From Rhyzopertha dominica (taxonomy: Eukaryota > Arthropoda > Insecta > Coleoptera > Bostrichidae), in assembly GCA_025024175.1 (NCBI GenBank), contig QCXZ01000138.1, forward strand, positions 46,347,092-46,411,091: a DNA stretch of 64,000 nucleotides, in the 5' to 3' direction. The notes below the pieces were generated by a model that saw only the letters and a program-made list of their open reading frames with translations, searched no databases and was not told where the DNA came from. The translations under genes were made by a program, and so were the position numbers. Positions 1 through 12,600 of the stretch are shown one piece after another (positions within the stretch are counted from its first letter, which is position 1; each line of letters opens with the position of its first letter).

Positions 1-814
1 AAATTGTGGGGTACAAATCAGGGGAGTGTAAAGGGTGCCATATTCATTGTTTTGCTGTCAAAAGCTGGACAATCAAACCCACCATCACGCTGTATCATCT
101 TAACCACCTATTGTTTTTTTTGTTCACCATTGTTGAAAGGCATGCGTCCAAAGAACAATCGTCCGTTTGTACATAATTTTCATGGCACCTGTACGTACCC
201 ACAAAAGCTCGGATCATCTTGTGTTGTCGTGGCATTATAATCTTTTCCGTTTCTTTGCACAGAGTTGTCTTGGCCACCAAGAAAAAAGGCAGACACTGTC
301 TTAGGTTATGAGCGTGATGCTGCAAGGAGACTTGAGTATTTTCTTTTTCTGTCTTTTGTTCTTTTCCTATCTGCTTGCCGGTAAGAATCGCTTAAATTCT
401 TTCCGTCCCTCTGAAAGCATGCCGTATTTTGCATCTTGGACTTTTGATACTTTTATGTCACGTGAATGTTTCATTAATATATGTCAATTGGGTGTACATT
501 ATTATTTTTTTAATGAAATAACAGTGTTATTAATCGTTTTAATGTAATCTTTGTTGCCTGCTCTTAAGAAAAATTAATACTTTTATTAACTGTAAAACAT
601 CTTTCACTCAGTATATTGAGTTATAATAATATCTAACAGTTTTATATGTTTATATCTTTCATTTTTAGCAAAGTTGTCTAATGTATAGAGACTTGATAAG
701 ATTCTGAAAAGCAAACATATTAGTAAAAAGCATCAAATTTTGTAAAAACAAACAAATTATGATGTCATTTAGACTTTATTACTCAGAACGATATAATAGC
801 GAAAGGTGCCCCCA
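1..814. other. AT-rich flank, no gene seen
   Basis: I see no exon, RNA gene or repeat that I can support here. A frame beginning after a possible acceptor near 271 stays open to about 400, but its product resembles nothing I recognise. Upstream exons of the Myoblast city gene presumably lie further left, so this is probably intron or intergenic DNA. Confidence 0.4.
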
Positions 815-2245
815 CTGGGTTCTTAATTAAGAGTAGATCTCACACACCTAATTCCAGATCCCAGTTCCACTCCACTTTCCAGTTTTTGCCATTCAATCTT
901 AAACCTTTAATTTTTTTTATCTCGGAAATCAGCATAAATAAAAGTCTTAAAAAAAAGAAGAGCTTATGTAGTTTGATTTGGTTTATTCTTAGCTAAATTA
1001 ATAACCCTTTACCATTACGGTACAACCTCCTTTCAGGGATAAAAACACATAGTACATAGAAGTATTAAAAATTAAACTGACTTTTAACAGATTCATCAAT
1101 TTAATTCGTGTTGTTATTTTTTGAACACCCTGTCTTAATTATTATTAAAATATTGTACAATGTCTGCTCTAGAATTCTTCAGTAGGTTCTTTATTATTTC
1201 TTATAGAGAAAAGGTACATAAACAAATTTTATCTTTTTAAATTATCAATTATCAAGTATCTAATCGTTCAACTTGAACACTTTGAATTAAATATTTGCTA
1301 TTATTTCTTTTTGATCCTTTTTTAATAATTTTAGTTTTACTAGTTGAATGTCATTTATGTAAAAGTAGAATAGATTGTTTTGCTTTCTTTTCATTAATTG
1401 TTTTTCTTATTTCAATATAGCAAAAAAGAAAGTGCAAAATAGAAAATTTATAATTTAGTAAGAACCTCTAAAGATAGGCCTAAAAGTGTAGTAATAACTT
1501 TCAAAGAGGACAAAATCCATGTCTGCTCATGTAAAAAAATACCTTTCTATTTAAGAAAATCAAGTTATCCAAGATACAATTTTTCAAGAATTAATATGCA
1601 AAAAATCTATATTTCACAAATGTTTTTTAAAACACATTTGTTTGATTTTTCATGTACTTTTGAATGGCGAAAACTGCCGTTATTCATTTTATTTTGTGAA
1701 ATATTAGTAATTTTTGAATGGTGTGGCCAAGCAAAAATAGAAAACCCTGTAGAAATTAAAATATTTTGATGTGGTAGTGTTTTACAAATATGGCAGAGTT
1801 TGTTCTTCACTTTTTCTCTACAATAATAAATAATGAAACACCTACAGACTTATTCCAAAGCAGTGGTGAATCCGGTATTGAATGAAGTGTAATAATATTT
1901 ATATATTGCAAGTATTTTAGGAGCAAAAATTAAACTAGAATTATTTTTTACTGTATGAGGTATGTATCTCTTTATAATGCACATGATTATATGTACTATA
2001 TACATTAGAGAAAAAAAGTTGTCCCTCAAGAAACACTATGCAGAAACCACTTCTGAACTCTAAGGGTAGTAATGATAGAGGGTTGATAATTTTTCTAAGA
2101 AAAAACCTTTAAAATGTTATCTCTGATAATATTCGAGAAAAAAATGTTAAAGGTCAAGGGTTTAATAGCAAAAACTGGAAAACAAGGTCTATTGGGGTCT
2201 GAAATTAGGTGTGTGGGATATTATACTGTTAATTAGGAACAATAT
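815..2245. repeat. Foldback element with diverged ~200-bp inverted arms
   Basis: The arms at about 815-1035 and 2055-2245 are inverted copies of each other. Shared blocks include CACACACCTAATT, TTTCCAGTTTTTG and CCTTT..CATTAC, in reversed order on the opposite strand. The roughly 1-kb centre is AT-rich and has no recognisable coding capacity. The divergence between arms suggests an old non-autonomous DNA element lying upstream of the first visible Myoblast city exon, probably in an intron. Confidence 0.55.
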
Positions 2246-3651
2246 TATATTAATCTGAGCCAAATTCCAGAAAAGTTATTGTTTACTATCGTATCGCGCA
2301 TTTGCAAAAATTATCGCAATAGTTATAAACTCCTTAACTACATAAAGTATAAACTGAAGCTTTGGAATAATTTACTCAGTCATAATAATAGTAAATCTTT
2401 TTCCAATGTACTTATTCATTTCTAAAAGAAATATTTTACTATAGAATCTTATCAGTCATTTTTATACCGTAGTTTTGCTGTAGTGTACTATTTTATAGCT
2501 CAAGTAGCCTTTTTTAGTTGACTATTTTGCAGTTTTTATTTTAGTTAGTTATTTACCCACATCTTTAGGATAAGCGAAAAGTACTGGTTTGAATTGACAT
2601 GTAAAAATATAAAAGTTTGGCTCAACACAATAAATAATGTAAACTTTAATTGTTGAGTAATGAAATTTGCACATATTGTAATGTCATTTTTGTTACCTTG
2701 ACAGCTCAGATGTTGAATATACACTAATTTTTCATAAATACCCAAGAAGCTTGACCAGTTCTTTTCGTTTATCCTCAAAGTTTGTGAACTGATAGTGGGT
2801 AGCCGATTGTTGGTACGTTTGGGATTTATAGGGTATTGCAATGTCCAGGCAAGATGGCAGAAGGCTGAACCGTTCGGTGGCCAAGGTGGCTCGTGTGTTA
2901 GGTGCTACGGAGCACTGTCTTAACCAACACAGAGGATATTCGGAGGAGGTGAAACAAAAAAATTTTTCAGGAACTTGCGTTCACATTTGTCGCTTTTGAT
3001 AAGCAGCAGCCTATCGGTTCATTGTTCCTTCATGGCTTTTTTTTCATTTCAAGTAAATTGACAAAAGAAGAGGTCAGATAGAGACACATAAGTAACCAGT
3101 CATTTATACTCAGATTTTTGCCTATTTTTGAATGCAGTATTTTATTAGAAGTTAAATTTTAGTTTAGTTTGTATGGCAATCATTTATAATAAAATTTTAG
3201 TTTGTCATTTATATTGAAAACATTCAAATTGTCAGTCTTTGCAGCAGCAATCAGCAGTCGATGTTTAGAATAATTCTGCCTACTATATGTTTTGAGAAAC
3301 TATATACTTCCAAATCTTTGAATAGGTCTGTCTGCAACTAAAAAGTTTCCAGTTTGAGGTATAAGTTCCTTGACTTTTTCATACCTATCTCAAAATTTTA
3401 ATGGAATAACTGATTTGTAATCTAAAAATCTGAAAGTAAGATTTTTGATCTTGTATGTGTTATTCCAGTTCATTATTTATTGAGGAAAATTTAATTTTTT
3501 AAAGTAAAATATTTGAAATGAAACAGCAGATGTTTTGTGTTATTGAGTCTCTATTGCATAATATGATACATACAGGCTCATAAAAATGGATACTTTTATA
3601 ATTATTGTCTTCACCAAACACCATGCTTATTCAATAACATTTCCTTCACAG
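2246..3651. other. Probable intron of Myoblast city, nothing else seen
   Basis: The stretch is AT-rich with a slightly GC-richer patch at about 2840-2960. No frame here resembles DOCK proteins or a transposase. It ends at the acceptor TTCCTTCACAG, which opens the first visible Myoblast city exon at 3652. Confidence 0.4.
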
Positions 3652-6600
3652 ATTGAACTCTGCATAAAAATATTGAGCGACATACTCAATTTGTTGTTCC
3701 AATTCAAGGAGAACAACATTGTGTACAATGATATAAATGAAATAATGCTCTCAGTGCTTAGGACTGTCATACAGAGCCATATAAATATGGACAGGGAAAG
3801 TCCCTACGCAGTAAGAAGCCACCACACTATAACTAGTCAAATTTTTATAACTTTTTCTGCCTTTGTAGGGTAATTTAGTAGCTGTGATGATTGATATTTT
3901 CCGACAGATGACTTCCTACCATTACGAAGACTACATAAAACACTTTGCCACAAGAACTGATATTTTGGACTTCCTCATGGAGATATTAGTGGTCTTCAAA
4001 GAACTAGTGAATCAATCTGTCTTCCCTTCGGATTGGTGTGAAATGATAATGCTCCAGAACAACATAATCCTCAAATCTCTGAGATTCTTCTCCCACACAA
4101 TTCGTGATTATTTTTTCGAACGCTTCGACCATCAAGCCTGGAGCAACTTCTTCCACTGTGCGATTGCTTTCATGACGCAACCGGCTCTGCAGCTCGAAAC
4201 CTTCTCCCCCAATAAACGCGCCAGAATCGTAAAACGTTACGGAGACATGAGAAGAGAAACTGGTTTCGAAATCCGCTCGATGTGGTTCAACCTTGGCCAG
4301 CACAAGGTTCAATTTGTTCCCAGCCTGGTTGGATCCATTCTGGAGATGACCTTGATCCCGGAAACTGAGCTCAGGAAGGCCACGATTCCAATTTTCTTCG
4401 ACATGATGCAGTGCGAGTTTTACTCTTCGAAGTACCTGGTTGAAAGTTTCGGCGATACCAAAAGGGATTCCTCACACATCAAGGGGAATTTTAACGATTT
4501 CGAAAATGAGATGATTGCTAAACTGGACATGTTGATTGAAGGTGGAAGGGGAGATGAGGCCTTCAAGGATCTTTTCCATGAGATCATGATGAATTTGTGC
4601 AAGAATCACACCACTATGAAAGATGAAGGCGTGAAGTTTGTTAGTATCGTGACCAGGCTGATTGAGAGGCTTTTGGAATACAGGTGCATCATAAATGATG
4701 AGAACAAGGACAACAGAATGAGCTGTACTGTTAGTTTGTTGGTAAGTTACTGTAAAACATGATTTGGTAGGCTATCTTACTAGCTTATCCTGATCTCCTA
4801 TGAAATGTTAAAGTGTAAGTAAAGACTCGTTTATGTAGGTATCTCTTTCTATCTCACTTTAGTTTCTGACAAAAAAAGATAAAGCTGGTTCGTTCGTCAA
4901 GGCTAGATCTTTTTTGAAAAATGATTCCACTGCAGCATTGACAAGCGTATGATTAAAAAACGATTTTTTCAGTGGCCATAGTTCAAATAAAAATTATATA
5001 CTTTTAACATTTATTACTATAAAATACATATAAATCATTCTCATCTTCAAAGTCATTATCTGTGCTGTCATCACTGTCTTCAACACATGTACTAATAATA
5101 ATAATAATAAATTTTTTAAGAGGGATACGAAGTACCGAAATTTAGAGCTTTACGGGATTTACTGTACATGGCTCAGTTTTGCACCGATTTTGACAAGCGA
5201 GGACTTAGTCGAAAGATGAAAGAACGTTCTACAGTTTGGCTTGATTACATTTCTGATAAATGTCACAGCTGATCGTTAAGAAATTATTGAAATTGGCTAA
5301 TTATATCCACATTTGATAGCCACATAAATCGCTTTCAACAACAGTTAATGAAAATTTAATCAAGCCAAACTGTAGTTCAATGTTTCCATTACGTATGTTT
5401 CAAATCTGGACGGGATTGAAAAAAGAACAATTTAGTTATGTTAAACCCAGTAATGGTCTACACGCCGATATTTTTGGTGTTCAGCGGCCCGTCGCTATCC
5501 CCACTATTTTCTTCTGGCAGCTGCCAGGCCGGTGTTGTCGATGAGCGACGGGAACCGGAAATGTCCGAGCGTGAACAATCACTTCATGATTTGGTTACTT
5601 GTTTTGGCGCGATATTACAAATCTAGCCAACTTTTGTAAAGTCAATATGGGTAAAAGCGAAAACAAATGTACGGCAAGGATCACACACGAAAAAATGAAG
5701 GAAACGTCACAAACAAAAAAATAGCTTACGAAGTTTGTACAAGGAATTCTATAATATATAGACGATAGCGATATAAGTATAATACAAATCCAACATATTA
5801 AATTATAATGCAGACACTTATTTAAGATCGTGCAACTGCCTATAAGTCGCAATAGTGAAATGAATACCGGTAATATAATATTATTGAACAAATAAGTCGT
5901 TATAGCGTATTTATTCCCAAAAACTCTAAATGTTATTTCCTAAAAATGGTTGGCCTTGCTATTGTTATGTTCTGCACTTTCAGCTGCATTTTGTACTGAC
6001 AGTTTACTAAGTCAGCTTTTAAACTATTTGAGCAAAAATGTTGCGTTCTTCCACATGTACCTGTATACTGTATTAAACAAAGTTCTCAAGTATTATATTT
6101 ATTTAGTTAATAATCTCTACAATATGAATATTTTACTGTTATAATGGGATCGGTTTTGAAGTTTAATGAGACCTCATCCGCAAGCCACTTGTTATAATTT
6201 AATAAAATATACCTACACATACATAATATAACCATTAATACAACTTAAAAATAATTATTCCTGTCATTAACTTTCTTTTTAGCAATATGTTGGACACGTT
6301 TCGAAAATGTCATTAATTAATAACTTAGGTAAAAGATTAGTACTGTGTGTGTTTAAAGTTGCCTTATTGAGATATTTCCAATAAGTTTAATGATTGCCTG
6401 AAGATAGAAAATTTTAACAGTGGTATTAAATTAAAAATTGTGTTCTGTGTATCTAAAAGATATTTCACAGATAATGATTAATTTTGTGCCATGAGATCTT
6501 CATTTATTGTCGTTTTAAATTTCTGTATGTTTCCAAAGTTACAGTATTTGCATCTTAACTTGAATATTCAATTTTTGTCTGGCTTCTAAACTATATTATC

Positions 6601-9600
6601 TTTATTAATTAAAAGAATTTTGCCTAATGTTATTTATTTTTGTTACCTAGTAAATGCAAAAGAATATTTTATTTGACTAAATTAATTTTTATATACATTT
6701 ATTACGTAGTATTATTTAATACATTACCAATTTGTTTTATTACATGTAATAATAATTCTTGATTACATTTAGTCTTATGTTAAGGTAGTTATATGGGTTT
6801 ATTTAAATTATTAGACAAAATAGCTGAAGTATATTGCATTGGTTGCAGTGCGTAATAGTATGGATATTTTAGTGGTAGAGAAAATTCTCTTTGATAACAA
6901 AGTCTGGAAGCTGGAAAGATGTGGAATATACGAATTAAGATGCAACAATTGGCAGAGTCTATAGGGATTTTATTTAGAAATGTTAAAATGAGAGTAAAAG
7001 AACATCTCAAGTTATGAAGATTGCTATAAAATTATTCGAGTTATATCTAAACGTCTTGGGATACAAGACATAATTTTGAAATAATACCGATACTGAAATT
7101 TTACATATTCAGCAAAAGTAGGTATTAAACTTACTAGAAATTTTAAAGATAAAAACACGATCTTGATGAGGCTTTTTTGAGAGTTTGACGAACAGGCTCA
7201 ATACTGCGATAAGAAATTTTCTAATAGTTATATGGTCAAAATTTAAGTTACTTGCAGAAATAATTAAGTTCCATTAATAACTGTTTTGTGTTTAATGGCT
7301 TAGTTATTATTTATATCATGCTTTATTCAAATGTAGATGTGATTTAAGGAAGAGGTCTCATCATAACTTTGATTAAAAATAAGGATCGCAACTTGTTGAT
7401 TGTTCAAGCTTCAGAAATAGGGGGTATTCGACCTTTTGGTTTAATAAATTAATTAAACCCTTTTTTCAGTGCCAAGCTTTAGTCTTTGTTTAAGACGTCA
7501 TCAGGGCTTCTACTATAAATTTGCAATGGACTAAGCATATAATAACAATAATAGGTTTTACGTAAATCTTACCGAAAGTGAAATTAATTTTAAATGAGTT
7601 TTATGTTGTGAATGATTTTCCCAATATAGGTACCATGTAATTTCTTCTTCTTTCTGTGTTTCAGTAGTTCGTATTAACAAGACATAGATGGATTAATCGT
7701 AGAATATTAAAATACAGCTTAAAATTGTATCTACGTTTAAATTCAACACAACTCAACTGAAAAGACAGAAATATAGACAGTGTAAATATGTCGGCGTCAA
7801 AAATCACAGCAACATTTTCTAGTATTTTATATACAGTTAATTATTCAAAATCTGTTCAGATTTGAAAGTTCTGATAAGTTTTTTTTTTGTTCTGTTGAAA
7901 TTAAACGTACAATTTTAAGCTGTACTTTAATGTTCTGCGATTAATTCATCTGTTTCTTCTTAATACGAACTACTGAAACACAGGAAGAAGAAGATATATA
8001 TTGGGAAAATAATTAACAACATAAAACTCCTTCAAATTAATCTCACTTTCAATAAGATTTACGTAAAACTTATTATTGTTATTATATGTTTACTCTATTG
8101 TAAATTTATTGTAGAAGTTCTGATGATGTCTTAAATAAAGACGAAAGCTTGGCACTGAGAAAAGAGTTTACTTAATTTATTAAACCAAAAGGTCGAATAC
8201 ACCCTATTTCTGAAGCTTGGTCTCATTATATATAGATATCGAAACTGGTCGCACCAAAACATTAAAATGAGTTAACACTATAACACGTCTTGTTATACAT
8301 ACTTATCTTGCAATGATATGAAGCTCCAAAGTTGGGTATATTTTACCATTTACCAAACCAAAATACGATTTAATAAGAATCATGGGCAATCCTTTTAGTT
8401 TAAGGCTAATTAGGTTTGTATTTTTACTTCACTATTACCGCATTGCCCTAAATAACATGTAATATGTGTGTAACAATGCATATTACATTGTCTTATCAGA
8501 AATACTACAGAAGAAACCAGAACGGGACAAATATAGTTCATTCGAAGGCCTTATTAAAATCATTTCCGAGTTTTTACATCGGTCAAATTACCATTTTTAT
8601 ATGTGGATTTATGAAATTAATGTTTTGATAACAACGGTCGCATTTTGTTTAAGATTTAATAATTTTTGTTGGTTAGTTTCAAAAACTACCTACGCACTCG
8701 AAGGGTTCAAACACTGATTACCGCTGGCGAGTACCCTGTAGGTAGAAATAGAAATGCAAATGTTACACAAAAAAAACAGCCACCCTCCGGTAAGTAATTT
8801 CATTACTATTGGTAATAAATGAAATACGCAATTTTATGTAAGCGAGTCTTTGACAACAGGTTAGCAACCTTCCAATAAAAATGGAAAACAAATACTCATG
8901 TAGGTACAACATTTTCAGTGATGCATCGAAATATGCTACAGAAAATGTGCGTTTAAAAATAAAGTTGCATACTGCGCTGAAATATTTAACATTGTATGTT
9001 TGACAATATATATTTAGAAAATATCAGTATTCATAAACTTCGATTTGATGTATTACAAATTTCTGTATAGAAAGCCTTAGAGATTTCGCAGTAATGACTA
9101 ATTTATGATCAAGCAGTTTGAGAATATTAATTTTAATATTAAAAAAGTAAATTAATTAGTGTTAAAAATAGCCATTTTAGTAGTGGAGCGTGTAGCACAA
9201 CAGTCCGAAATATGGCTAGGCATCAGCAAAAAAAATGAGAACCACTATAATAATACTGATCCTGTAGACGCGCCACAGATATTCGTCCACATGCCAAAAC
9301 CGGCCAGTGCAGCGCTATGATTTTACGGCGAGAAGTATTCCCCTGACTTCACTACACCCCTACTGTTGTATATTGGTGGGGACGCTCAGCGTCTTGAAAC
9401 GCGAATTCACGGCAACGCGCGGTCTTCGTATCCCTCTTAACAGATACACTAAGCACAAATTAAGTAAATAAAAATTCGAACAATTAATAAATTAAGAAAT
9501 CATTTAAACGATAGATACATATTATGTGGTAGACTAAAATTTTATTTATTTATTAATAATTTTATACTGATGATGTTAAATTTTTAAACTCAGTGGTTGG

Positions 9601-12600
9601 TATTTGTAGAGTTATTACCTGAAATGAAAATAAAACCTAACCTATTAAAAAAATCATACTTTTAATATGTGGCGCCACCTATCACATAAAAACTTAAATT
9701 GGCTTGTATTCTTAGTGGACAATGCAACATTTTTGTGACATTTATGCATTTAAATAAGATTTTATTTTTGTCAGCAAGTCGTTAATCTGTCAAATGTCAA
9801 AATTGGACAGAAATGTATGTTTGCTTAAACAGTTTTATGGAAGAAAGGATAAGGATGACACTCAGTGTTATGAAGTCAGCAGTACAGTTTTAGAACAATG
9901 GTTTGTGTGTTTTACTTAAAAAATAATCACATTTTCATGTATTGATTATTAATGGATTAATTAATTTGTATCCTTCAGAATCGCCTGGGCAGTTTTTTTT
10001 TAATGGAANCTCAATATTGCCTTTTATTTGACAAACAAATTGTAGCCTTCTAGAGGAAAGTCCAACATTATAATAGTAATTTGCAATAATTTAAATGTCA
10101 TATTAAAAGAGCTTAAATTTTGTGATCATTATTATTTATATTTTAAGGATAATAAATTGCAAGTTTGTTTTGAGATTATTGCTGATTGCAAGATTAAAAA
10201 TTTTTGTTTGTAGTATCTTTGGTAACATTTTCTTCATTGTTAATTTGGACTTGTAGGATTTTTATTCCGAAATACATCGCAAAGAGATGTACATACGGTA
10301 CGTGAACAAACTGTGTGATCTGCATCTGGAGTGTGACAACTTCACTGAAGCAGCATACACTCTGCAGTTGCACACAAAACTTCTGCAATGGTCTGACGAT
10401 GTATTATCATCGTTGCTGAAGAGTAATCGATATCCAGAAGCACAGACCCACAGACAACTCAAGGAGTCTTTATATTACAGCATAATTGAACACTACAACA
10501 AGGGAAAGGTAGGTTTGTGTTCACACAGCTTAGATGATGTAAGTGTTTTGAGCTCTTTGGTTATCCTTTCATTCTTAGATGTGGGAGTGTGCCTTGGAAA
10601 AATGCCAAGAACTCGCTAAGCAATGTGAGGAAGAAACCTTTGATTATGAACAGCTCAGCATACTGCATAAACAGATGGCCACGTTTTATGAGAATATAAT
10701 GAAGAACGTTCGTCCAAAACCGGAATATTTTCGAGTGGGATATTACGGCAGGGGTTTCCCGCAATTCTTGCAAAATAAGGTTTTTATATACAGGGGTAAG
10801 GAGTACGAACGTTTGGGGGACTTTAACAGCAGAATCATGAATGAATTCCCGAAAGCTGAACTGTTGTGCAAGCTTACGCCACCGGGGGAAGATATTAAAG
10901 AATCAGAGAAACAATGTATCCTTTTTTTTCTGATTAGCATTTGTATAGAACTGAAACTCTTAAAGGATAACGTTTATTGACAACTCAAAATTGTTTTTTT
11001 GAATACTAGGTTTTGTATGTTGAACAGTATTACTGGAACCATGACAGCTTACTTTCCTTAACAATTTCCTCAGATATACAAATAAACAAAGTGGATCCCA
11101 TAATGGAAGAGAGAAAGCAACGTTTCTCTGGAAAGCCAGTAGCTGAACAAATCCTCAGCTACTACAAAGTAAACCACATCCAAAAATTCACGTATTCACG
11201 TCCCTTTACAAGAAAAGATCCATATTTAGAAAGTGAGAATGAATTTGCTAGCTTATGGTTGGAGAGAACTGTTTTGGTAACAACTTCACCCCTCCCTGGT
11301 ATTTTGAGGTGGTTTCCAGTCAACGAGCAACTTACTGAGGTCACAGAAATTTCTCCTCTGCACAATGCTATTGAGACAATGGAAAAGAGTAACAGAAACT
11401 TGAGGGACTCCATCATTACATATAAAAGAGATATTACTACATCTTTGAATCCCCTGAGCCTGATTCTGACAGGTTAGTGCCAAATTTTATATTATTATGT
11501 GTGTGAGTGAAAGTGCATTTATTGTGTTAGGAATTTTGGATGCTGCCGTCATGGGAGGTATAAAAAACTACGAGGACGCGTTTTTTATTCCTGAATATGA
11601 ACGACACCATCCAGAAGATGCTGTTCTCATCCGTCGCCTGAAAGATCTAATAGCGGATCAAATTCCCTTGCTAGACATATGTGTCAAAATCCACAAGCAA
11701 CGTGCCACTGGTAATTTGCTGCCTCTTCAGGAGAGACTGGAAGACTGCTTTGCAGTCATGCAGAAAAATGTAGAGGAAAAATATGGAAAGAAGGTGAGAT
11801 ACGAGAGCTGAAAATATTGTTTGTTTTTTCTATTGTACCACATTTACAGACTTGTGACATCAAGGTCAACAGTCAAGTGACTATGAGGAGACATTTCAGT
11901 ATTCAGAATGATTCAAGATTGTCTGAAATTTCACAAATGACTGAGTGAGTACAGCTTTTGGTTTGCTTTTTTTTATTGTGCTGATGGTGGGTCAGTGTTC
12001 CTTCTTTGTGTTTTAAAAAACAGTAGCTCAATTGGGTTTACCAGATGTTCGTGACGGGGTACAGGGTCATCGTATCCTCTATTGATTACAGTGTATTTAA
12101 TCACAGTTTTGTAAGAAACTAACGTTAATGCTATTAATATTACAGCAATAATCATCTTCAATAATTTGATTTCAAAATGTCTTGTCTTTCGGTATCCGGC
12201 CGGATATTGAGTTACTATCCAGTATTTGGCCGGATATCGAATAGTTACTGTGTATTCGCTTCATCTCTACTTTATACTGTTATAATTCCAAAAATTTTTG
12301 TAATATGATTAGTTTCAATAATTTTAGAATGAAAGTAAGAATTTAGGATGGCAATGCCATCTGTCAGCATTACACTGACATGATAACAAAGCCACCTAGC
12401 TGCAAAACCAGTTTTATNCCGTGTTGTCTACACTAGACCTAAACTGCACTGATGAGCTGTAATGACAGCGAAATAGTACTATCTGCAGTTGGTTGAGGTG
12501 TAGACAGCACAGCATAGACATGCATTTTAATTTTAGAATGGATCAAAAGTAGGTGTTAATATCAAGCAAATCAAAATGGAATACCGTTTACCCATTTTAT

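Larger units (their letters stand above)
4742..10256 (+). other. 5.5-kb Myoblast city intron with MITEs
   Basis: The donor is GTAAGT at 4742 and the acceptor is TTGTAG before 10257. The intron holds the small MITE at 5229-5375 and the palindromic element at 7406-8220, listed separately. Minus-strand 4990-5090 gives a short acidic tail (VEDSDDSTDNDFEDEN) that could be the C-terminus of a decayed transposase. The patch at about 9220-9430 is GC-richer than its surroundings but carries no recognisable gene. I see nothing supportable in the remainder. Confidence 0.7.

Noticed and set aside
1..3651. Upstream Myoblast city exons in this stretch
   Set aside because: I compared the frames with what I know of the DOCK region before the first visible exon and found no match. 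They are probably left of the window.
9545..9580. CTGATGATG as a hammerhead core
   Set aside because: No paired stem II or GAAA; an isolated heptamer.
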